Position numbers and translations under genes: made by a program. From an uncultured Bacteroidota bacterium (GTDB lineage: Bacteria; Bacteroidota; Ignavibacteria; UBA10030; UBA8401), in contig CALETH010000131.1 in the NCBI GenBank assembly GCA_937920105.1, positions 7,219 to 71,218 on the forward strand: a stretch of DNA of 64,000 nucleotides. Direction: 5' to 3'. Below are positions 33,555-41,239 of this stretch, piece after piece; position 1 is the first letter of the stretch; every line of letters starts with the position of its first letter. The notes beneath the pieces were generated by a model. The model did no database searches, was not told where the DNA came from, and worked only from the letters and a program-made list of their open reading frames with translations.

Positions 33555-35003
33555 ATGATTGAACACATCCTTTCTTCGCTACACTATATTTATCCAGAGA
33601 TTACACTTCTTGGGACAATTCTTACTATTATAATAGCAGATGTTTTTTTATCATCACATAAAAAAATATCTTTTGTTATAATTGCTTTTATTGGAATTTT
33701 TCTTCTAGCAACATTTCTTATTCAACAACAATTTTCTCTTAATGCAATTTTTGATGGAATGCTTACAATAGATTCCTTTGCACGATTTTTTAAACTTTTA
33801 ATTATTGCTGCTGGTGCATTCACAATTCTTTTCTCACTCAATTCATCAGAGCTTACTACAATCCATCAACGCCTCGGTGAATATTATGCAATTCTTTTCA
33901 CCGCAATGCTGGGAATGTTTTTAATGGTCAGTGCAACACATCTGCTCACATTATATTTAGCAATAGAACTTACCAGTATTAGTTTCTACATTTTGGTTGG
34001 CATTATAAAAGAAAGACAATCTTCATCCGAAGCATCGCTGAAATATATTTTATATGGAGCATTTTCTTCCGGAGTAATGTTGTACGGACTTTCACTTTTT
34101 TATGGAATGTTTGGTTCGTTAGAATTTAGTGCTATACAAATTGCTCTTATAGAAGGAAGCACAAATCCATTATTACTATTGTTTGCAACATTGTGTTTGC
34201 TTGTCGGACTTGGATATAAAATTTCCATTGTTCCGTTTCATTTTTGGACTCCTGATGTGTACGAAGGTGCACCAATTACTATTACAGCATTTCTTTCCGT
34301 TGCATCAAAAATTTCCGGATTTGCTTTGCTGATGCGAATAGTAATGATGTTTTCCGAAGTGAAAGAAATTCCTCTACAACAAATTCTCATTATCATTTCT
34401 ATTCTAACAATGACGATTGGAAACCTTGTGGCCTTATGGCAAAATAATATTAAAAGATTTCTTGCATACTCTAGTATTGCCCACGCCGGATATTTATTAT
34501 TAGGGTGTGTAACGATGGGAAAAGAAGGATTGATGGCAATGATGTTGTACAGCGGAATATATCTTTTTATGAACCTTGGAACATTTTATGTTGCAATGTT
34601 TGTTGCTGATATAAAACAAAGTGAACATCTTGATGCTTACAAAGGATTAGGAAAATCATTTCCATTTCTTTCTATTGCAATGGTAATATTTTTAATTTCG
34701 CTAACGGGGTTGCCGCCTACTGCAGGATTTATAGGTAAACTGTATTTATTTTCTTCTTTAATGAATGCAAAACTTGTATGGTTAGCATTGATAGCAGTTA
34801 TTAATAGTATTATATCATTATACTATTATATAAGAATTATCCGGAACATGTTTTTGCGTGATGAGGAATTACCAATCATAACACATAATATTTTTTTATT
34901 TCCTCAAAAAATTCTTCTTTTACTTTTACTTCTTCCCACAATTATTTTTGGAATGTATTTTTCTCCATTGATGGAATTGGTGCGAAGTTCCATACTGAAA
35001 TAG
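33555..35003 (+). CDS. nuoN: NADH-quinone oxidoreductase subunit N
   Basis: Proximal antiporter-like proton pump subunit and last gene of the complex I locus. 482 residues from the ATG at 33555 (MIEHILSSLHYIYPEITLLG). An open frame reaches back to 33462, but that part is translated palindrome and is excluded. Key segments: LYLAIELTSISFYILVGI (Glu), YKISIVPFHFWTPDVYEGAPI (Lys), WQNNIKRFLAYSSIAHAGYLLLG (Lys). Confidence 0.97.
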   Translation: MIEHILSSLHYIYPEITLLGTILTIIIADVFLSSHKKISFVIIAFIGIFLLATFLIQQQFSLNAIFDGMLTIDSFARFFKLLIIAAGAFTILFSLNSSELTTIHQRLGEYYAILFTAMLGMFLMVSATHLLTLYLAIELTSISFYILVGIIKERQSSSEASLKYILYGAFSSGVMLYGLSLFYGMFGSLEFSAIQIALIEGSTNPLLLLFATLCLLVGLGYKISIVPFHFWTPDVYEGAPITITAFLSVASKISGFALLMRIVMMFSEVKEIPLQQILIIISILTMTIGNLVALWQNNIKRFLAYSSIAHAGYLLLGCVTMGKEGLMAMMLYSGIYLFMNLGTFYVAMFVADIKQSEHLDAYKGLGKSFPFLSIAMVIFLISLTGLPPTAGFIGKLYLFSSLMNAKLVWLALIAVINSIISLYYYIRIIRNMFLRDEELPIITHNIFLFPQKILLLLLLLPTIIFGMYFSPLMELVRSSILK

Positions 35004-35008
35004 TGTTC

Positions 35009-35037
35009 TTGCCAATACATCTTTTTTTTTGTACATT
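35009..35037 (+). promoter_or_regulatory. Sigma70-like promoter for the tRNA gene
   Basis: TTGCCA (35009-35014), a spacer of exactly 17 nt, then TACATT (35032-35037). The tRNA begins 24 nt after the -10 box. Confidence 0.5.
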
Positions 35038-35060
35038 ATTAAACTTTTCTCAATTCTTAA

Positions 35061-35134
35061 GGCGGGGTAGCTCAGCTGGTTAGAGCGTCGGAATCATAAT
35101 CCGTAGGTCGGGGGTTCAAGTCCCTCCCCCGCTA
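35061..35134 (+). tRNA. tRNA with CAT anticodon (elongator Met or Ile2)
   Basis: Full cloverleaf in 74 nt: acceptor GGCGGGG with CCCCGCT (G-U at 1-72), D arm GCTC...GAGC, anticodon loop ATCATAA with anticodon CAT, and T arm GGGGGTTCAAGTCCCTC. Discriminator A; the CCA end is not encoded. The 1-72 pair is not the mismatch of initiator tRNA. The closest look-alikes are elongator tRNA-Met genes of the Bacteroidota, but CAT is also the unmodified anticodon of tRNA-Ile2, which TilS, encoded 49 nt downstream, converts. I cannot decide between the two by eye. Confidence 0.93.
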
Positions 35135-35141
35135 CAATAAT

Positions 35142-35182
35142 AACCCTTTCAATCGGCTCAACGATATGAAAGGTTTTTTTTT
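35142..35182 (+). terminator. Terminator of the tRNA gene
   Basis: Stem CCTTTCA...TGAAAGG with a 15-nt loop followed by nine T residues. The tilS start codon follows immediately after the T-run, so tilS translation from a message that passes this hairpin would have an unusual leader. Confidence 0.75.
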
Positions 35183-36562
35183 ATGAGGAATAAAAAAAAC
35201 ATAAAACCATTTCAGCAAAAGATTCTCTCCTTTATCACACAACACCAATTATTGAAAAAACACCAACAAATTGCTGTTGCGGTGAGTGGGGGAATTGATT
35301 CTGTGGTTTTATTAGATGTTCTTTTTCAATTACGAGAAATATTGAAAATTTCATTACATGTTGTTCATGTCAATCATCAATTGCGAGGAAAAGAATCTAA
35401 TGCTGATGAGCAGTTTGTAAAAAAACTTGCAAAGAAATATGGTGTTCCGATTTATAGTGAACGATATGATACTCAAAAAATTGCATTGCAAAACTCACAA
35501 TCTATTCTAGTGGCTGCGAGAGAATTACGATATAATTTTTTTTCTACGCTAAAAAATATTCATCATATTGCCACCGCACATAATGCTAATGATAATGCAG
35601 AAACTATGTTGTTTAATTTTTTTCGAGGGACGGGAATTTATGGTATAACGGGAATTCCAATTCAACGAGAAAAAATTGTGCGTCCGCTGTTGTGTGTTAC
35701 ACGTTCAGAAATTGTAGAATATGCAAAAGAACACAAATTATCTTTTCGTGAAGATTCTTCTAACAACAAAGATGTGTATAGTAGAAATTTTTTGCGACAT
35801 CATATTATTCCGTTGATAGAAAAGAATATCAATCCATCACTTGTTCAAACATTACAAGCGGAAGCAAAAATCTTTTTTAATGCAGGAAATTTTTTACAGT
35901 CTCAAATTGAACAAGTAAAACAAGAAATTGTAAAAGTTGATGAAAAAAAAATAATACTACCAGTCACATTATTTCAAAAGCAACATTCATATCTTCAACA
36001 AATGTTGGTTGCAGATATTTTATTGCAACAAAAGATTGAATTGCATCATCTTCATATTGAAGCAATAATTTCTCTTTGTAATTCACAAAAAGGAAAATCT
36101 GTAGAATTAGGAAATGGTTGGGTTGTAGAAAAAAATTCAAAAGAAATAGTTTTTCAGAAAAAAAGAAATGTGCAGGATTTTTTATTTGTTCTTAGCAAAG
36201 AAGGGAAAGTCACAACAAAAGATTTTTCTATGTCCATTACAAAAAGTACACGTCCAAAAAAGTTTGAGAAAAATCCTTTTGTGGAATACGTGGATGCAGA
36301 AATGATTCAATTTCCTGTTACCATTCGTTCATGGAAAAACGGAGACGAATTTTTTCCATTAGGAATGCATCATGTAAAAAAAGTGAGTGATTTTTTTGTG
36401 GATGAAAAAATCCCGCGTTCAGAAAAACACACTATTCCGATTATAGAATCCAGCAAATCTATCGTATGGATTGCAGGTCATCGATTAGATAATCGGTTTA
36501 AGATAACGGACAAAACAAAAAAAGTATTTAAGTTAGAGTATTCAGTTATCAGTAGTCAGTAG
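35183..36562 (+). CDS. tilS: tRNA(Ile)-lysidine synthase
   Basis: Converts C34 of tRNA-Ile2 (CAU anticodon) to lysidine, which changes decoding from AUG to AUA. 459 residues, full length. PP-loop ATP site SGGIDS at 35-40; the N-terminal domain continues with HVNHQLRGKESNADEQFV and HNANDNAETMLFNFFRGTG; the C-terminal TilS_C region holds RSWKNGDEFFPLGM and KVSDFFVDEKIPRSEK. The annotated ATG at 35183 directly follows a terminator and has no visible Shine-Dalgarno, so the true start might be slightly downstream. The order tilS, hpt, ftsH is widespread in bacteria and is kept here. Confidence 0.94.
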   Translation: MRNKKNIKPFQQKILSFITQHQLLKKHQQIAVAVSGGIDSVVLLDVLFQLREILKISLHVVHVNHQLRGKESNADEQFVKKLAKKYGVPIYSERYDTQKIALQNSQSILVAARELRYNFFSTLKNIHHIATAHNANDNAETMLFNFFRGTGIYGITGIPIQREKIVRPLLCVTRSEIVEYAKEHKLSFREDSSNNKDVYSRNFLRHHIIPLIEKNINPSLVQTLQAEAKIFFNAGNFLQSQIEQVKQEIVKVDEKKIILPVTLFQKQHSYLQQMLVADILLQQKIELHHLHIEAIISLCNSQKGKSVELGNGWVVEKNSKEIVFQKKRNVQDFLFVLSKEGKVTTKDFSMSITKSTRPKKFEKNPFVEYVDAEMIQFPVTIRSWKNGDEFFPLGMHHVKKVSDFFVDEKIPRSEKHTIPIIESSKSIVWIAGHRLDNRFKITDKTKKVFKLEYSVISSQ

Positions 36563-36651
36563 ATTATTACATTCTGAACGTAGTGAGGAATCTTCGGACT
36601 AATTTCATAGTTATCATAACAATCATTTAATCATAGTTGAAAAGTAAACTT

Positions 36652-37197
36652 ATGCACACAAACATTACCATTAATAACGAAGATTTTTCTATCTACATTA
36701 GTGAAAAAGAAATTCAAGAACGAGTGCGAGAACTTGGTGAAGAAATGAATAAGCGATATGAAGGAAAAACTCCAATTTTTATCGGAGTGTTGAATGGTTC
36801 TTTTATTTTTTTTGCAGATTTGCTTCGTGAAATTACTATTGATTGCGAAGTGGATTTCTTAAAACTTTCCAGTTATGGAGATTCAAAAATTTCTTCAGGA
36901 AACGTTACACTATTGAAAGACCTCAATTGCCAAATTACCGGAAGAGATATTGTTCTTGTTGAAGATATTATTGATTCTGGTCTTTCTATTGATTATATCC
37001 GAAAATTAGTGTTAGCACAATCACCAAAATCACTTGCCGTTGCTGCTTTGCTTTATAAAAAAGAAGCAATAAAAATTCATAATCCCATAGAATATATTGG
37101 TTTTGAAATTCCCAATGATTTTGTGATTGGATATGGTTTGGATTATGCTCAAAAGGGAAGAAATTTGAGAGCGATTTATAAGATTGTAAATCAATAA
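36652..37197 (+). CDS. hpt: Hypoxanthine phosphoribosyltransferase
   Basis: Purine salvage enzyme: hypoxanthine or guanine plus PRPP to IMP or GMP. 181 residues from the ATG at 36652 (an in-frame TTG lies 15 nt earlier). PRPP-binding motif VLVEDIIDSGLSIDYI, flexible-loop region LKLSSYGDSKISSGNV, purine-site IGFEIPNDFVIGYGLDY. In many genomes it is the partner gene between tilS and ftsH. The upstream 89 nt hold a CATTCTGAACGTAGTGAGGA-like dispersed intergenic sequence. Confidence 0.96.
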   Translation: MHTNITINNEDFSIYISEKEIQERVRELGEEMNKRYEGKTPIFIGVLNGSFIFFADLLREITIDCEVDFLKLSSYGDSKISSGNVTLLKDLNCQITGRDIVLVEDIIDSGLSIDYIRKLVLAQSPKSLAVAALLYKKEAIKIHNPIEYIGFEIPNDFVIGYGLDYAQKGRNLRAIYKIVNQ

Positions 37198-37269
37198 GAT
37201 TCATTGTTTTTTCTTCATTTCTTTTTTACTTTGGAAAGAGGAAATTAGTTTTCAAAATTTCAAATTTGT

Positions 37270-37839
37270 ATGATAAAAAAGATATTGTTTGTTGTAATGT
37301 GCTTTTCTTTTCATGTAGTATATACACAACCTATTGAGCGTTCAAATTTTTTTGTTACAGGTTCTCTAGGAACAACGATTCCTACCCAAGAAGATTTTAT
37401 TCAATATGGCATTTCATTTAGTAAATCATTTTCAGTTGCTATTGTTTCTTTGGTTGACCCATTAAAGATATCGTTAAAGTTTACAGAATTTTCTGCAAAC
37501 GCAAATCCAAAAAACCTCACACAATATTATACGCAGACAACGTGTAATGCTGGAATATATTTTTGTGATGTGGCAAAATTTTTAGATGTTTCTTTTAATG
37601 CTGGTGGTGGTTTTGTTTTTATGAATAGTAGAGAAACGCACACGATAACAAAAACGGGTAGATTGTGGTATGAAAATAGATATTCTAGTTTGCCAGGATT
37701 GTGGATTGGAGGTTCAATAGAAAAATCGCTTTTTGTACAATCACTTGTTGGAATAATGGAACTAGAATACAACTATCCAATATATCGTTTCTCTGGGCAT
37801 AATATAAATATTTCTTTTGGAATAGGATATTATTTGTGA
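37270..37839 (+). CDS. Exported outer-membrane-type protein
   Basis: 189 residues. Signal peptide 1-19 (MIKKILFVVMCFSFHVVYT). The mature part consists of alternating strands ending GHNINISFGIGYYL, typical of an outer-membrane barrel with a terminal aromatic/Leu pair. Two Cys (CNAGIYFCDV) may form a disulfide. Family unknown. It ends 4 nt inside the next gene (GTGA overlap), so the two form a unit that has been placed between hpt and ftsH. Confidence 0.75.
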   Translation: MIKKILFVVMCFSFHVVYTQPIERSNFFVTGSLGTTIPTQEDFIQYGISFSKSFSVAIVSLVDPLKISLKFTEFSANANPKNLTQYYTQTTCNAGIYFCDVAKFLDVSFNAGGGFVFMNSRETHTITKTGRLWYENRYSSLPGLWIGGSIEKSLFVQSLVGIMELEYNYPIYRFSGHNINISFGIGYYL

Positions 37840-38327
37840 GAGCACGATTATTAATAGCAATTTTTGCCTCGTTTCTTTTTCTCGGTGTAACCTGTGAAGA
37901 TGGGTCTGGTGTTACTGAAGAACCGTTAAAAGGGAAAATTACAAATGAAAATGGAGAAAATATTTTTCAAGCAAAAATTCAATTTCAAAAACCTTTTCCC
38001 TTTTTAGGAGGTACTTATACTTATTCAGATAGCGAAGGACAATATATAATGCAAAATGGTTTTTCTTATCCTTGTTCTACAGATATTGGAGCATGCAATA
38101 AAACAACAAGTTATAGCGAATGGGAAGACTTTGTTTTAATAGTAACTCATGTTGATTATGATACTACAATTGTTGGAATCGTAAAAAATAATAACAATAA
38201 TTTAAAAATGGTTATGCAAAATCGTAACATAGAAATAGACACAATTTTTTCTTCTGAGCAATATAACTTTGGAGAATTTGGCGAAGAACATTTTATACCA
38301 ACCATTATTTTGAAATCAAAAAAATAA
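37836..38327 (+). CDS. Probable lipoprotein with CarboxypepD_reg-like domain
   Basis: 163 residues with a GTG start that overlaps the upstream stop codon. N-terminal signal with Cys20 after LGVT; the -1 residue Thr makes the lipobox atypical. The domain at 32-75 (LKGKITNENGENIFQAKIQF ... YSDSEGQYIM) looks like the carboxypeptidase regulatory-like beta-sandwich used in envelope proteins. Four Cys in total (positions about 20, 80 and 87 plus N-terminal). Likely membrane-attached partner of the barrel encoded upstream. Confidence 0.65.
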   Translation: MRARLLIAIFASFLFLGVTCEDGSGVTEEPLKGKITNENGENIFQAKIQFQKPFPFLGGTYTYSDSEGQYIMQNGFSYPCSTDIGACNKTTSYSEWEDFVLIVTHVDYDTTIVGIVKNNNNNLKMVMQNRNIEIDTIFSSEQYNFGEFGEEHFIPTIILKSKK

Positions 38328-38396
38328 AACATGTAATTTTTGTGAAAATCAGTACATTGTAAGTAATGAAATAATAACTTAGGAGCAATTATAAAG

Positions 38397-40493
38397 ATGT
38401 CAGAAAAAAATAACAATACAGAATTTTCTCCCAAAAAAGAAAAAGGGAAAAAATCGCCAATGCGAAAAAACGATGATTTTAATTGGGCAAAAACTTTTCG
38501 TGTTGTTCTCACATGGTCAGCAATTATACTTGGCGTATTTTTGTTAATGACAATTTTTAAAAATCAAGATGGAACAGAGTATGAAATTACTTTTACTCAG
38601 TACCAACAATTTTTAGAAAATAAACAAATCACAAAAGCCGTTGTAAAAAAATCTGATTTTAACAATTTTGATTTTCATGGAACGCTGAAATCATCTCAAG
38701 AAATTTTTACGCCAAACGGAAAAAAGATTATTGTAGAAAAATTCGTCCTCACACTTCCATACACAAACATTGATGATAATGTTATTGCTAAATGGAATGA
38801 AAAAGGAGTTTCTTTTACTATCACCAAAGAAGATACTATGTGGTTAAATACACTGTTAAGTATTTTACCATGGATAATTATTTTTGCTGTGTGGATTTTT
38901 ATTTTTCGTAGAATGCAGGGCGGTGCAGGTGGTGGCGGAGGTCCACGAGGAATATTTTCTTTTGGAAAAAGTCGTGCAAAAATGCTGAATGAAGGAGCAA
39001 CTAAAATTACTTTTGCGGATGTTGCTGGTGCTGATGAAGCAAAAGTAGAACTTCAAGAAGTTATTGAGTTTTTAAAAGACCCGGGAAAATTTCAAAAACT
39101 CGGTGGAAAAATTCCACGAGGCGTTTTGTTACTTGGTCCTCCGGGAACAGGAAAAACACTTCTTGCTCGTGCCGTTGCTGGCGAAGCAGGAGTTCCATTT
39201 TTTTCTATTAGTGGAGCAGAATTTGTTGAAATGTTTGTTGGTGTTGGTGCAAGCCGTGTAAGAGATTTATTTGAACAAGGAAAGCGCAGTGCACCATGTA
39301 TTATTTTTATTGATGAAATTGATGCCGTTGGTCGTCATCGTGGAGCAGGACTTGGCGGTGGACATGATGAGCGTGAACAAACACTCAATCAACTTCTTGT
39401 AGAGATGGATGGTTTTGAACAAAACAGTGGTGTGATTATTATTGCAGCAACAAATCGTCCTGATGTTCTTGACCCAGCACTTTTGCGTCCAGGACGTTTT
39501 GATAGACAAGTTGTTGTTGACCGTCCCGATGTTCGCGGACGTGAAGGAATTCTGAAAGTTCACACACGAAAAATTCCTTTAGCACCAGATGTAAAAGTAG
39601 AAATTCTTGCAAAAGGAACTCCCGGACTTTCCGGTGCAGACCTTGCGAATTTAGTGAACGAAGCCGCACTTCTTGCAGCACGCGAAAATAAAAAAGAAGT
39701 TTCCATGCATCATTTTGAAGATGCAAAAGATAAAGTGATGATGGGAATGGAACGAAAATCTATGATTATTTCTGATAAAGAAAAACGCATTACAGCGTAT
39801 CACGAAGCCGGACACGTTCTTGTTGCAAAACTTATTCCTGAATCAGACCCAATTCACAAAGTAACAATTATTCCGCGGGGAAGAGCGCTTGGTGTAACAA
39901 CATCATTACCGATAGATGAAAAACATACATACTCCAAAACATATCTCGAAGCGATGATGGCAATGTTATTTGGCGGACGTGCTGCGGAAAAAATTGTGTT
40001 CAACGAATTTACTACTGGAGCAGGAAATGATATTGAGCGAGCAAGTAATCTTGCACGAAAAATGGTTTGTGAATGGGGAATGAGTGAAAAAATGGGACCA
40101 TTAGCATACGGAGCAAAGGAAGAAGAATTATTTCTTGGACGTGAAGTTACCAAACATCGAGATTTTAGCGAAGAAACAGGAAGAATGATTGATGAAGAAG
40201 TTAAAAAAATTATTAACTCTTGTATGAAAAAAGCAGAAACACTTCTTTCGGAAAACATTGATAAACTTCACAATCTTTCTAACGCATTATTAGAGCGAGA
40301 AAATTTGGATAGTGAAGAAATAGATAAAGTTTTACGTGGAGAAGCATTACCATCATTGGAAAAAGTTAATGGTAACGGAAAAACTATTCCCGAAACAATT
40401 CCACCAATAGTAAAACCAGTACAAGAAATCAATACTGTTGTGGAACAAAGTTCTAAACCAAAAACAAAAGGAAGAAAACCCCGCACATCATGA
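38397..40493 (+). CDS. ftsH: ATP-dependent zinc metalloprotease FtsH
   Basis: Membrane-bound AAA+ protease that degrades unstable membrane and cytoplasmic proteins. 698 residues. Membrane spans at 34-53 and 153-171 with an extracytoplasmic domain between; Gly-rich linker at 175-183; Walker A GPPGTGKT at 247-254; Walker B IIFIDEIDA; second region of homology ATNRPDVLDPALLRPGRFD; zinc site HEAGH at 469-473. The C-terminal 45 residues are Pro/Lys-rich. AGGAG precedes the start. Overlaps the next gene by 4 nt (ATGA). Confidence 0.98.
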   Translation: MSEKNNNTEFSPKKEKGKKSPMRKNDDFNWAKTFRVVLTWSAIILGVFLLMTIFKNQDGTEYEITFTQYQQFLENKQITKAVVKKSDFNNFDFHGTLKSSQEIFTPNGKKIIVEKFVLTLPYTNIDDNVIAKWNEKGVSFTITKEDTMWLNTLLSILPWIIIFAVWIFIFRRMQGGAGGGGGPRGIFSFGKSRAKMLNEGATKITFADVAGADEAKVELQEVIEFLKDPGKFQKLGGKIPRGVLLLGPPGTGKTLLARAVAGEAGVPFFSISGAEFVEMFVGVGASRVRDLFEQGKRSAPCIIFIDEIDAVGRHRGAGLGGGHDEREQTLNQLLVEMDGFEQNSGVIIIAATNRPDVLDPALLRPGRFDRQVVVDRPDVRGREGILKVHTRKIPLAPDVKVEILAKGTPGLSGADLANLVNEAALLAARENKKEVSMHHFEDAKDKVMMGMERKSMIISDKEKRITAYHEAGHVLVAKLIPESDPIHKVTIIPRGRALGVTTSLPIDEKHTYSKTYLEAMMAMLFGGRAAEKIVFNEFTTGAGNDIERASNLARKMVCEWGMSEKMGPLAYGAKEEELFLGREVTKHRDFSEETGRMIDEEVKKIINSCMKKAETLLSENIDKLHNLSNALLERENLDSEEIDKVLRGEALPSLEKVNGNGKTIPETIPPIVKPVQEINTVVEQSSKPKTKGRKPRTS

Positions 40494-41116
40494 TTGATAA
40501 TGCTATTCAATATAAAGCGGAAGTTGTTCGCAAAGGCATTCACCTTTGTTCATTAAGTATTCCAATTATATATCATCATCTTACTCGTCAAGAGGCACTA
40601 GTTTTATTAGTGCCTCTTGCATTTTTATTTTTGATGGTCGATATCACCCGCTATTATCATAAACCAACAGCAGAAATTTTTTATAAATTTTTTCGTCCAA
40701 TTCTTCGCTCTCACGAACAAAACGAAAATCAAAAAAGATTGAATGGTGCAACGTATGTTCTTCTTTCTGCAGCCTTATGTGTAGCAATATTTCCTAAAAT
40801 TATTTTTCTTACAGCATTTTCTATTCTCATTATTTCAGATTCTGTTGCTGCATTAATAGGAAGAAAGTTTGGCAAGAAAAAATTTTTTAGTAAAAGTGTA
40901 GAAGGAAGTTTCGCATTTTTTCTTTCAGCGTGTATTGTTGTACTTGTTGCACCAAAACTCACCAATACGTTTAATGAGTATGCTATAGGATTTTTTGCAG
41001 CAGCAGTGGGTGCTGTGGTAGAAGCATTATCAATTACGATAGATGATAATTTTTCTATACCAATTTCTGTAGGAAGTGTGATGTGGATTGGATATATATT
41101 ATTTCATCTTTTGTAA
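40490..41116 (+). CDS. CTP-dependent isoprenol/dolichol kinase-like membrane protein
   Basis: 208 residues, about six membrane spans. VVRKGIHLCSLSIPIIYH at 12-29 is the start motif of the SEC59/VTE5/dolichol-kinase superfamily, and SDSVAALIGRKFGKKKFFSKSVEGSFAFF at about 116-144 is its CTP-binding region, related to CDP-diglyceride synthetase. It may phosphorylate a polyprenol or phytol with CTP. Its start overlaps the ftsH stop. A 12-bp perfect hairpin lies inside the coding region at 40589-40619. Confidence 0.85.
   Translation: MIDNAIQYKAEVVRKGIHLCSLSIPIIYHHLTRQEALVLLVPLAFLFLMVDITRYYHKPTAEIFYKFFRPILRSHEQNENQKRLNGATYVLLSAALCVAIFPKIIFLTAFSILIISDSVAALIGRKFGKKKFFSKSVEGSFAFFLSACIVVLVAPKLTNTFNEYAIGFFAAAVGAVVEALSITIDDNFSIPISVGSVMWIGYILFHLL
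40589..40619. repeat. Hairpin inside the kinase-like coding region
   Basis: CAAGAGGCACTA - 7-nt loop GTTTTAT - TAGTGCCTCTTG: a perfect 12-bp stem that encodes TRQEALVLLVPLA in frame. It resembles the intergenic palindromes in form but shares no sequence with them. Confidence 0.7.
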
Positions 41117-41146
41117 ATTAAGCAAGATTTTTTTCATCTATACAGC

Positions 41147-41183
41147 CAAGACCTCACAGGTTTTTAAAACCTGTGAGGTCTTG
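41147..41183. terminator. Long palindrome behind the ftsH operon, cctgtgagg type
   Basis: Perfect 18-bp arms (CAAGACCTCACAGGTTTT) around a single T. It carries the same core as 3644-3672. By position it can end the ftsH transcript. Confidence 0.75.
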
Positions 41184-41239
41184 TACTGCAAAAAAATAGT
41201 TTTTATATAAATCCATTCTTGTAAAATAATTTCTCAATC

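Noticed and set aside
36637..36651. TTG start for hpt
   Set aside because: It adds five non-conserved residues, and the ATG at 36652 fits the family length.
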